From JAXIHJ01 sp034189755 (GTDB lineage: Bacteria; Planctomycetota; Phycisphaerae; SM23-33): a DNA stretch of 25,390 bases. Below, piece after piece: positions 14,961 through 21,283 of this stretch. Below the pieces are notes generated by a model. The model was not told the origin of the DNA. It made no database searches and saw nothing but the letters and a program-made list of their open reading frames with translations. The stretch is from assembly GCA_034189755.1 (NCBI GenBank), contig JAXIHJ010000143.1, positions 1 to 25,390 on the forward strand. The letters run 5' to 3'. The position numbers were made by a program, and so were the translations under genes. Every line of letters begins with the position of its first letter. Within the stretch, counting starts at the first letter, position 1.

Positions 14961-15956
14961 TTACTTTTCGCCGGAGTAGGCCGGCAGCAGGAACGTGTCG
15001 GTCATGTCGCTGGGCTGTTCGTCGCCCTGATACTCGTAGATGCCCTCGGCCAGGTATATGTGATTGCCGTGCACACCGGCGGCCGGTTCGCGGCTCCAGG
15101 CTACGTGCATGTCAAGGTAGAGGACATTCTGTCCGGTCCGGCTGTGGTTATCGCTGGCGGCCCGGCCAAGCCGCTCGCGCCGGAAACGCCCATCGCTGAA
15201 CAGGGGAGAGGCGTCGGCGAGAATCGCCATGCTCTCGGCGACCTCAGCCAGCACCGGATCGGCACGGCTGAGCCCGCGGGCGGCGAGCGTGTGCTGGTAA
15301 GAATAGGCAACGTACTTTTCGCCGGGGAAGTCCGTCATTTCCGGACGGACGACAAACGAGCCGCCGCCGACGGCGGGGCACTGGAAGGCAGCCGGCGAGA
15401 TTAGTCCCCGCCGAACCAGTTTGAACGGGCCGGCGGAGTTGCTTTCGGCCGGCTGGTTCGCAGTGGGCAGCCAGTGCCGGCGGTCGGACGCCGCGGGCAG
15501 GTAGCCGGCGTTGGCGGTGGCGTAAATGCCCATCGCCGTGCCGATCCGCCCCTGATTGGATGCGCACTGACTTGCGAGTGCCGTTCGCCTGGCCTGCTGC
15601 ATCGAGGGCACGAAGATGGCCGCCACCAGCACGATGACAGCCGCTGCGGCTGCCAGCTCACGCCACGAAAACACCGTCCGCCTCGACCCGCCGCGAAGCT
15701 GTTCGCGCGCGAGTAAGGCCTCGCTGCGGCGGCGCCGGCGGATGCGATCCAGCGCAGCCGAAGCCAGATCGCTCGGAGGCTCCGACTCGGGCAGGAGTTT
15801 CAGGGCCGAAAATGTGCTCGAAAGGTCGGCGTGCAGACGGGCGAACTGCTCGTCACGTTTCAGCCGGGCGCGGAGCTTGCCCGCCAGGCCGTCATCGCAC
15901 TGGCCAAGCAGCAGGTCGATCAGCAGCATTTCGTCTTCACGTTGCCGTTTACTCAT
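14961..15956 (-). CDS. Anti-sigma-like membrane protein fused to a pseudopilin / H-X9-DG-like domain
   Basis: Probable regulator of the ECF sigma factor encoded just upstream; ATG and TAA overlap (ATGAGTAA, 15949-15956). The cytosolic N-terminus (1-92) is helical and charged, like anti-sigma domains, but lacks the HxxxCxxC zinc motif. Then comes a segment resembling a type II pseudopilin N-terminus: VFSWRE (95-100, with F and E at the +1 and +5 places), a helix to about 117, then PSMQQARRTALASQCASNQG. The usual glycine before the processed phenylalanine is V95. The extracytoplasmic part ends with HSRTGQNVLYLDMHV (271-285), close to the H-X9-DG motif of planctomycete pseudopilin-like proteins. 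A lone 331-aa fusion of these two modules is unusual. Anti-sigma function is inferred from gene order. Confidence 0.8.
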   Translation of the reverse strand: MSKRQREDEMLLIDLLLGQCDDGLAGKLRARLKRDEQFARLHADLSSTFSALKLLPESEPPSDLASAALDRIRRRRRSEALLAREQLRGGSRRTVFSWRELAAAAAVIVLVAAIFVPSMQQARRTALASQCASNQGRIGTAMGIYATANAGYLPAASDRRHWLPTANQPAESNSAGPFKLVRRGLISPAAFQCPAVGGGSFVVRPEMTDFPGEKYVAYSYQHTLAARGLSRADPVLAEVAESMAILADASPLFSDGRFRRERLGRAASDNHSRTGQNVLYLDMHVAWSREPAAGVHGNHIYLAEGIYEYQGDEQPSDMTDTFLLPAYSGEK

Positions 15957-16608
15957 GGCCCAATCGCTCCGCAGCCGCCTTCCATTTTCTGGCGAACAGC
16001 CCGACGGCTGAGTGAAGCCTGGATTTCACCGTGCCAAGAGGCACGTTCAGTATCTCTGCGATTTCCTTGTACGCGAACCCGTGAAAATAGCTCAATACCA
16101 GCACCGCGTGAAGATTCGGTGGCAGTTTTCCGACGATGTTTTGTACGGCCTGGCGGGTCTCCAGGTTCAGAAGATGTTCATCCGGTTTGGGGATATTTGC
16201 GGGTATTAGAGAGGCATAGCTGGCGTGCTGAGACTCGCTGCCGGGCATCTCGGCGTCGAGCGGGGCGGCCTGTCGTCGTCGGCGGGCACGCAGGGCGTCG
16301 CGGGCCTTGTTGGCGGCGATAGTGAACAGCCAGGGCTTCAGGCGGCGACGCGGGTCGAACGCCCCGGCCGAGACGTGAAGCTGTAAAAACGTTTCCTGGA
16401 AAACGTCTTCAGCCAGGGCGGCGTCGCCGATGAAGCGGGCGAGAAAGTTGAACAGCTCCCGTCGAAAACGCTCGAGCAGCGAGACGAACGCCTCGTTATC
16501 GCCTTCGATGTGTCGCTGCAATAGTTGGGCGTCGCTGATCGTCGGTCTGGTTTTGGACGGATCGGCCACGAACCGGAAATTTCCTTTCTCTTGATGGCGT
16601 CTTGGCAT
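15949..16608 (-). CDS. ECF-type RNA polymerase sigma factor
   Basis: Extracytoplasmic-function sigma factor that directs RNA polymerase to a small regulon. Region 2 is at about 38-108, with AEDVFQETFLQLH (66-78) and the -10-recognition stretch KPWLFTIAANKARD (91-104). Region 4 has YKEIAEILNVPLGTVKSRLH (180-199) as helix-turn-helix. Length 219 aa. The ATG at 16608 gives a basic N-terminal tail; a GTG at 16569 is an alternative start after an AAGGA-like sequence. It is followed, with an 8-base overlap, by the anti-sigma-like gene, and is divergent from the heparinase-like gene across a 152-base gap. Its own promoter looks like a housekeeping type, not the GAAC/ECF type, so autoregulation is not evident. 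Confidence 0.93.
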   Translation of the reverse strand: MPRRHQEKGNFRFVADPSKTRPTISDAQLLQRHIEGDNEAFVSLLERFRRELFNFLARFIGDAALAEDVFQETFLQLHVSAGAFDPRRRLKPWLFTIAANKARDALRARRRRQAAPLDAEMPGSESQHASYASLIPANIPKPDEHLLNLETRQAVQNIVGKLPPNLHAVLVLSYFHGFAYKEIAEILNVPLGTVKSRLHSAVGLFARKWKAAAERLGHE

Positions 16609-16619
16609 CAGGCCAGCGC

Positions 16620-16648
16620 ATGATAGGGCCGGCGCAGCGGCGGGGCAA
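16620..16648 (-). promoter_or_regulatory. Sigma-70-type promoter of the ECF sigma factor gene
   Basis: On the - strand, TTGCCC (16648-16643), 17 bp and TATCAT (16625-16620). The predicted start at about 16613 leaves only five bases before the ATG at 16608. If the GTG at 16569 is the real start, the leader would instead be about 44 bases. Confidence 0.55.
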
Positions 16649-16684
16649 TTTTTTCTTGTTGGAGTCCCCGGCGAATCGCTGCGC

Positions 16685-16713
16685 TTGAACTTCTGTCCGA
16701 AGCAACGTATCTT
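16685..16713 (+). promoter_or_regulatory. Promoter of the heparinase-like gene
   Basis: TTGAAC (16685-16690), a 17-bp spacer and TATCTT (16708-16713). The predicted start is about 16720, giving a leader of about 40 bases that contains a hairpin (16719-16734) and an AAGG ribosome binding site (16749-16752). The same TTGAAC -35 is found before the STAS gene at 22312. Confidence 0.55.
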
Positions 16714-16718
16714 AAAGA

Positions 16719-16734
16719 GGTTCTCAGCAGAACC
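16719..16734 (+). other. Hairpin at the predicted 5' end of the heparinase-like mRNA
   Basis: GGTTCT-CAGC-AGAACC is a perfect 6-bp stem with a 4-base loop that begins within a base or so of the predicted transcript start. A structure exactly at the 5' end often protects an mRNA from decay; the role here is inference. Confidence 0.5.
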
Positions 16735-16760
16735 GAGGTAACGTTGTCAAGGTTGAAGCC

Positions 16761-18602
16761 ATGAGACGCGGGATTCTTGCCACCCGGGACGAATTAAAAT
16801 CGCTTAGCGGCCGCCTCTTGCGCAAGCCATTCGACAGAATATATAACACGCTCCGGCAACGGTGCTCGTTGATTCTGGATTCGGCGCCGATTACGGAGGC
16901 GCAATGGCGTTCGCTGTGGGAGCAGGGTCGATGGGGCGCCGCCGTTGAAAGCGCCAAGGCCGTCCAGGGACGCATACTCGATTTGCTCATCGCCCACCAC
17001 GTCGAAGACAACGTCGCCTATCGCGACCGCGCGATCGAGGAGCTGAAAAACCTCATAGGCTGGAGTACCTGGACCGATCCGTGCCACGGCCGCATGTCGG
17101 CCGACCTTTGCACCGCCGAAGCAGCGGTCGCCGCCGTAGTGGGGCTGGATTGGCTTTGGGAGGACCTCAGCGAGGCCAACCGCCTCCGCGTCCTGCAGGC
17201 GATACGCCACCAGGCCGTCGAGCCTTACCGCAAGGGCGTCGATTCCGAGGCATTCTGGTACAATTGCTACCACCACTGGAACGCGGTTATCAACTGTGGC
17301 TGCGGGCTGGCGGCGCTGGCACTGGGCGATGAAGAACCGCACGCCCAAAAAACCTATCATCTGGCCCGCGCCGCCCTGAAGCATTTCTTCGACGCGCTGG
17401 GGCGCGAGGGCGGCTGGGACGAGGGCACCGGCTACTGGGGTTACGCCATGCGCTACGTCCTGCTGCTGGCGGAGGCTGAAAGCCGCCTCATGGACGACCA
17501 GAGCCTTTTCCACAGCCGCGGCATGGACACGACCGGCTTGTTCGGCGCCTACTTTTCGCCCAACGGCCAGCCGGCCAGCTTCGGCGACTGGCCTGCCGTG
17601 CCGCTGCACGGGGCGTTTTATCTGTTGGTCAAACACTACGGCGTGAAGGAGGTGGCGTGGTGGCTGGATGAGTACAGCTTCCACCGCGACGTCGGCACGA
17701 CGGGCTGGTCCGCGGCCGGGCTGGCGATGCTGTTCCGCCCGGTCGATTTGGAAGCCCGCGTCGCTCCGAATCTGATTCCCGTGAAGGTCTTCCACGAGAT
17801 AGGGTGGGGGGCGATGGCCGACTGCTGGCCCAAGCCGAATTTCTATGCCGCAGCCAAGACCGGCGACCTGTCGGCGAACCACAGCCAGCACGACATGAAT
17901 TCCATCCAGCTCCAGGTGGACGGTGAAATGCTGTTGATCGACCTGGGACACGGGCGGTTCAGCCGGGAATACTTCTCCGAAGGCCGCGACGGATTCTACG
18001 AGGTTCAGGCGCAGTCGCACAACACCGTTACCGTAGCCGAGCGGGACCATCGCATCGATGCCCAGGGCACCGTGGTCGAGGCTCAATGCGACAAGAACTA
18101 TCGATGGGTCGCCTGCGACGCCGGCGAAGCGTGCGGCGAAAACATCCACTTCGTCCGTCATCTGATTATGACGGTCCAGTCCGTTACGCAGGCTGGACAA
18201 ATGCTGATCGTGATGGACGAATTGGCCAACGCCGTAGCCGAACCGGCGGATTTGACCTGGCACACCGGCGGGAAGATCGAACTGGGCAAAAAGACGCCGA
18301 CAGGCGCCATCGTCGGCGAGACCGCCAGCGTATATTTCGCATTGGCTTCAGCCGGCCGGCTGAAAATTTCAACCAAAACGCACAAGTGCGGCAGGAACCG
18401 GACCGAGCACATACTGCACGCTCGCGCGAGGGCGGCTAAGCGAATGCTGTTGGTCAGCGTCTTTTCCCGAACGCCGCTTAAAGGCAAAATTGCGATGAAA
18501 AAGAACGCCAACGGCAGCATCCGCCTGAAGGTTGAGGGTGTGGATTTGCACTTTAAGCGCCTCAAGCGACACCTGCAACTGGACAAAGCGAGTTTTAAAT
18601 AA
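16761..18602 (+). CDS. Heparinase II/III-family protein (polysaccharide lyase-like)
   Basis: Resembles polysaccharide lyases that act on uronic-acid polymers. The N-terminal (alpha/alpha)-toroid region (about 60-330) contains NCYHHWNAVINCGCGLAALA (168-187), matching the family's N-x-W-N-x-V core, and GGWDEGTGYWGYAMRY. The C-terminal beta-sandwich (about 345-600) holds HSQHDMNSIQLQVDGEMLLI and QSHNTVTV, typical of the heparinase II/III domain. It has 613 aa and no signal peptide, unlike most lyases of this group, so it is probably cytosolic and may act on imported oligosaccharides. The ATG has AAGG eight bases before it. There are no sulfatase, transporter or other sugar genes next to it. It is divergent from the ECF sigma gene, which might regulate it. 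Confidence 0.87.
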   Translation: MRRGILATRDELKSLSGRLLRKPFDRIYNTLRQRCSLILDSAPITEAQWRSLWEQGRWGAAVESAKAVQGRILDLLIAHHVEDNVAYRDRAIEELKNLIGWSTWTDPCHGRMSADLCTAEAAVAAVVGLDWLWEDLSEANRLRVLQAIRHQAVEPYRKGVDSEAFWYNCYHHWNAVINCGCGLAALALGDEEPHAQKTYHLARAALKHFFDALGREGGWDEGTGYWGYAMRYVLLLAEAESRLMDDQSLFHSRGMDTTGLFGAYFSPNGQPASFGDWPAVPLHGAFYLLVKHYGVKEVAWWLDEYSFHRDVGTTGWSAAGLAMLFRPVDLEARVAPNLIPVKVFHEIGWGAMADCWPKPNFYAAAKTGDLSANHSQHDMNSIQLQVDGEMLLIDLGHGRFSREYFSEGRDGFYEVQAQSHNTVTVAERDHRIDAQGTVVEAQCDKNYRWVACDAGEACGENIHFVRHLIMTVQSVTQAGQMLIVMDELANAVAEPADLTWHTGGKIELGKKTPTGAIVGETASVYFALASAGRLKISTKTHKCGRNRTEHILHARARAAKRMLLVSVFSRTPLKGKIAMKKNANGSIRLKVEGVDLHFKRLKRHLQLDKASFK

Positions 18603-18665
18603 AGCTGAAAAACAGAACGAAAGTAGGGCGAGCAACTTGTTGCTCGCGGAATAGCTTTCAGCTTT
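18601..18665. repeat. Nested inverted repeats between convergent genes; copy 2 of the shared palindrome core
   Basis: The inner stem GCGAGCAAC (18628-18636) pairs with 18639-18647 around a 2-base loop. It is preceded by GTAGG to give the same 14-mer (18623-18636) as at 6116-6129. An outer stem AAAGCTGAAA (18601-18610) pairs with 18656-18665. The outer arms overlap the stop codons of the heparinase-like gene (18600-18602) and of the - strand gene (18658-18660). It probably ends transcription from both sides. Confidence 0.72.
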
Positions 18666-19998
18666 TTCCCCTCTGTAAGCTCGGCGTGCGTGGTTTTTCT
18701 TCCGGCAGTGGGGCCTTCTGGCGGGGATCGGCGTAGAGGTTGACGTTGTCGAAGTAGTACGTTCCCGGCGGCCAGTACGCGTAAATCTGAATCTGTAGCC
18801 ACTCGACGTTTGCCGGCAGGCCGCCTCGCGGCGGAAACGGCGCGGCGTAATGTTGCCAGTGACGCGTTTCGCGGCGGCAGGGCAGATACCAGCGGTAGCA
18901 CTCGCGGACATAGCGCATGGGGTTTTTGGCGGCGTCCTGCTCGATGAGTTTTTTTCGCCGCGCCTCGGGCAGGGCGGCGAATTGCTTCGGCGTCAGGCCC
19001 ATCTCGTTGAGCGACGTCTCCGGCAGGCCGTCCATCGCAGCCGGCGTTTGGCTGCTAAAGCCCTTGATGAAAATCTTCGGGAAGAACATTCCGCCACCGC
19101 CGCCTTTCACGTCGGCCAGCATCCAGTATCGTTTGCCCGGCTCGGCCTTGATCCAGTCGCTGCAAAAATGCACGCCTTCCAGGCCGGCGACCGAGTGGTA
19201 GCTGCTGTCCTGCGCGATTTTGGGCGGTTTGGCGGGGTCGGCCTGGCCGAACATGAGTTTTCGCCGGTACGCCAGCCATGGATCGCGCGCCAGGTCGGTG
19301 CGGATTCGCAGCACCCGCCCGCGGTCCGGCGGGCCGGGCTCTATGAACGTCGAGACGTTGTCGGGCCGTTCCCAGCCTCGCCGGCCGGCCTCGAACTCGC
19401 CGTTGGCGTTCAACGCCCGGCCAAGCTGCCTGGCCGAGGGTTCGGCCTCGTCGCCGTACTCCGGTGGCGACCATACGGCCTTGTCCGTAACCGTCTCGGC
19501 GATCTGATGGACGATTACGACGACTGCCCGTTCGGTCGAATCGGAAAAGACGCACTTGCCCACAGCCGGCGATTCGCCGGTCAAATCAACGATGCAAACA
19601 TCCACGCGGACGGTCGGCCCCCAGAACCGCACCGTACCATACAGGCCGATGTTCGCGCCCAGACGATTACTCATCAGGTCGATGGCCTTCCCGGCCTCCG
19701 TCTCGACGCCCAGCGGGCCGGAAACCTCCTGCGTGGTCAGCCGGTCGATTACCTCAAACTTCTGCCGCCTAATGGCCAGGCGGAGACGGTCGGCAAGTTG
19801 CTCGCCGACGGCCTCGCTGCCGGCGAAGTCGAAGACCGCGACGTAAACCTGAGGCTCAGCCGGCTCCTCGGCGCACAATAAACGCGCCGGCACCGGCAAC
19901 AGGGCGGCGAGAGCCACTAACAATAGGCCGCGCCGCGCGACAAAATATCCCGTCGCCGCCCGCAAGAAGGTTTTTGGGATGAGTTCTACTTTCCGCAT
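18658..19998 (-). CDS. Secreted protein with CsgG/LpoB-like N-domain and jelly-roll-like C-domain
   Basis: Unrecognised as a whole; 446 aa. A basic start and hydrophobic stretch (about 24-41) ending CAEEP look like a signal peptide; C42 could be a lipidated cysteine, but the preceding residues fit a lipobox poorly. Residues 50-175 (VYVAVFDFAGSEAVGEQLAD, then LRLAIRRQKFEVIDR) match the pattern of CsgG/LpoB/FlgO-type envelope domains, which bind or assemble outer-membrane partners. From about 197 (NANGEFEAGRRGWERPDN) to about 430 (DNVNLYAD) the pattern is of carbohydrate-binding jelly-roll modules that begin with 'N-G-F/W-E' and end with 'DNV'. So it may sit in the envelope and hold a glycan. 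Its start overlaps the end of the small membrane protein gene by 13 bases, so the two are co-expressed. Confidence 0.75.
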   Translation of the reverse strand: MRKVELIPKTFLRAATGYFVARRGLLLVALAALLPVPARLLCAEEPAEPQVYVAVFDFAGSEAVGEQLADRLRLAIRRQKFEVIDRLTTQEVSGPLGVETEAGKAIDLMSNRLGANIGLYGTVRFWGPTVRVDVCIVDLTGESPAVGKCVFSDSTERAVVVIVHQIAETVTDKAVWSPPEYGDEAEPSARQLGRALNANGEFEAGRRGWERPDNVSTFIEPGPPDRGRVLRIRTDLARDPWLAYRRKLMFGQADPAKPPKIAQDSSYHSVAGLEGVHFCSDWIKAEPGKRYWMLADVKGGGGGMFFPKIFIKGFSSQTPAAMDGLPETSLNEMGLTPKQFAALPEARRKKLIEQDAAKNPMRYVRECYRWYLPCRRETRHWQHYAAPFPPRGGLPANVEWLQIQIYAYWPPGTYYFDNVNLYADPRQKAPLPEEKPRTPSLQRGKS

Positions 19999-20399
19999 AT
20001 AGCCGCGATTATGACGCCCTTAATAGGACTCAGTATCAACCCCATAATCGTCCAGTAAATCACGACCTGTGTGGCTACCGTCATGAATAAGTAGGTCGCG
20101 AACATCCCCGGCAAGGTTCCGACCGCCCAGATGCACAGTCCGAAAACAAGCCCCTTGATTACCCTGTTCGGGCCGGGTATCCCCTTTTTGAGCAGGACGT
20201 AGACAAAGGCCAGGACAATGTGGAGCACCAGAAACCCCACGTAGAACGTTACGCCGGGCGGTCCATCCATGGGCTTCCAGACATTTGTCGGTTCGAGCCT
20301 GTAAACCCAGTTGAAAACACCGCCACAGGTTACGCTTCCGACAATTGCGTTAAATACCTGAACAATTAGACCCGCGACCAGTGGCTTCCATATTTTCAT
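19986..20399 (-). CDS. Small multi-pass membrane protein, unknown function
   Basis: A 137-aa very hydrophobic protein with about four membrane helices (near 6-24, 50-70, 83-104 and 108-131). Charged residues lie only in short loops. A GG/PG-containing external loop (about 36-50) has WVYRLEPTNVWKPMDGPPG. I do not recognise the family. The ATG is preceded by AAAGGG, a good ribosome binding site. It is first of a two-gene unit with the CsgG/LpoB-like protein, so an envelope role in common is possible. The composition and the good start site support it as real. Confidence 0.75.
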   Translation of the reverse strand: MKIWKPLVAGLIVQVFNAIVGSVTCGGVFNWVYRLEPTNVWKPMDGPPGVTFYVGFLVLHIVLAFVYVLLKKGIPGPNRVIKGLVFGLCIWAVGTLPGMFATYLFMTVATQVVIYWTIMGLILSPIKGVIIAAICGK

Positions 20400-20524
20400 G
20401 TTTGTCCCTTTCCGCTATGTGCAACCGGTTAGTTTCCTGCTGTATATTGACCATCGGGTAAATGGAGAATATGCGGACAGGAAAATAGGGACAAGGGACA
20501 GTTGCCTGTAACTCGCCCTCCGAC

Positions 20525-20538
20525 CCCGGCGCGCCGGG
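20525..20538. repeat. 14-bp perfect GC palindrome
   Basis: CCCGGCGCGCCGGG reads the same on both strands and is flanked by CCCT (20518-20521) and AGGG (20542-20545), which extend it as an imperfect stem. It has no T-run, so it could be a protein site or a cruciform-prone element. Confidence 0.55.
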
Positions 20539-20600
20539 ACTCAGGGCAAGTAACTCGTAATCCGTAATTCGTCTTTCGTCGTTTTCCCTCCTTTATAACT

Positions 20601-20636
20601 CTTTGTGGTTTTTGTGCCCTTCGTGGTCTTTGTGTC
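20601..20636. repeat. Degenerate 9-bp tandem array, four units
   Basis: Units CTTTGTGGT, TTTTGTGCC, CTTCGTGGT and CTTTGTGTC lie end to end. Two related 9-mers (CTCTCTGCG, TCTCTGCGG) follow at 20654-20671. Confidence 0.7.
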
Positions 20637-20863
20637 ATTTATAAATATAAAAACTCTCTGCGTCTCTGCGGCCCAACGACGTCGTTTGTGCGCACGGATT
20701 TACAAACTCACTCCGAAAGTAGCCCCGGAAAATAAAAAAAAACTTCTCTCGGTCTGGCCGGGACTTACAACGTCAATAGAAGTTTTGCGACGCCGTCTGC
20801 GCGCGCAAATAACGTCATTCGTCCAAGTATGGAGGGGGCGTGCTATGCGCCTACTAGCCGCGA

Positions 20864-20890
20864 CCTGCCCACCTCCGGTAGGTAGGCGGG
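20864..20890. other. Imperfect hairpin in the gene-free stretch
   Basis: CCTGCCCACCT (20864-20874) pairs with 20880-20890 over 11 positions with one mismatch and one G-T wobble, around loop CCGGT. It has no T-run. I cannot assign a function. Confidence 0.45.
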
Positions 20891-20953
20891 GCGCCTAAGC
20901 GAGCGGTATCTGTTAAACGCTATTTGACAATTGAAGACTGTGAGACGGGAAAA

Positions 20954-20981
20954 CCGGAACCAGGAACCCGGAACACAGAAC
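20954..20981. repeat. 7-bp tandem array, four units
   Basis: CCGGAAC, CAGGAAC, CCGGAAC and ACAGAAC are adjacent; the GAAC end is constant while the first three bases vary. Confidence 0.7.
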
Positions 20982-21114
20982 GCTTTTGCAGGCAATGGAT
21001 TACTGAACCAACACTCAAAAAGTCCATGTTTTGGAAAATTTCAAAAACCGCTCATTTATGGGGGTCTAAAATGGCTAAGTGTTTGCTTACTGGCGACTTA
21101 CGCAAAAAGCGCTT

Positions 21115-21202
21115 TGGGCGCAACTGGGCGCAATTGGGCGCAATTGGGCGCAACTGGGCGCAACTGGGCGCAATTGGGTGGAATTGGGCGCGATCGGGCG
21201 CG
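21115..21202. repeat. 10-bp tandem array, about nine units
   Basis: The unit is TGGGCGCAAY with Y = C or T. Starting at 21121 the ten-base register is unbroken: variants CAACTGGGCG and CAATTGGGCG alternate irregularly, then decay to CAATTGGGTG, GAATTGGGCG and CGATCGGGCG. One unit is about one helical turn, so all copies face the same side of the DNA. CAATTG and CGATCG are each 6-bp palindromes. It ends about 80 bases before the start of the RNase HII-like gene. Confidence 0.85.
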
Positions 21203-21218
21203 CGGCGTATAGAGTTGA

Positions 21219-21247
21219 TTGCAGCATGAGCTTGGCTGGCCCATAAT
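21219..21247 (+). promoter_or_regulatory. Candidate promoter of the RNase HII-like gene
   Basis: TTGCAG (21219-21224), 17 bp, CATAAT (21242-21247). The predicted start is about 21254 and the leader about 30 bases, holding the AAGGAG site. The 10-bp array lies immediately upstream. Confidence 0.5.
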
Positions 21248-21269
21248 GTCGTAGCGGGTGTGGTTATGT

Positions 21270-21275
21270 AAGGAG
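21270..21275 (+). promoter_or_regulatory. Ribosome binding site that selects a TTG start
   Basis: AAGGAG is eight bases before TTG at 21284. The upstream GTG at 21275 uses the last G of this very site, so it cannot be the start served by it. Confidence 0.7.
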
Positions 21276-21283
21276 TGATTCCA

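Larger units (their letters stand above)
20400..21283. other. Gene-free stretch of 884 bp rich in short tandem arrays
   Basis: No reading frame here looks like a protein; those of 60-100 codons follow the repeats. The stretch holds, left to right: a GC palindrome (20525-20538), 9-bp degenerate repeats (20601-20636, with two more related units at 20654-20671), arms AAAACTTCT (20739-20747) and AGAAGTTTT (20778-20786), a hairpin (20864-20890), 7-bp repeats (20954-20981), and the 10-bp array (21115-21202). The RNase HII-like promoter and ribosome binding site end it. No tRNA T-arm is seen. It could hold a small RNA, but nothing proves it. Confidence 0.75.

Noticed and set aside
16794..18263. 489-codon open frame on the - strand opposite the heparinase-like gene
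   Set aside because: No recognisable domain; composition typical of the complement of a GC-rich gene. The + strand product has clear family motifs.
18850..19881. 343-codon open frame on the + strand opposite the CsgG/LpoB-like gene
   Set aside because: No motif or start signal; the - strand protein has a signal peptide, ordered domains and an operon overlap.
20605..20898. 97-codon open frame in the gene-free stretch
   Set aside because: It begins inside the 9-bp array, has no family resemblance, and its ATG/GTG choices lack a convincing ribosome binding site.
20924..21229. 101-codon open frame across the 10-bp array, giving a repeated N-W-A-Q-L-G-A-I-G pattern
   Set aside because: The pattern is only the 30-base reading of the 10-bp repeat; the rest is without recognisable sequence or start signal.
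20400..21283. Possible CRISPR array or tRNA
   Set aside because: The repeats are 7-10 bp, directly adjacent without spacers, and no tRNA-like T-arm or cloverleaf is visible.
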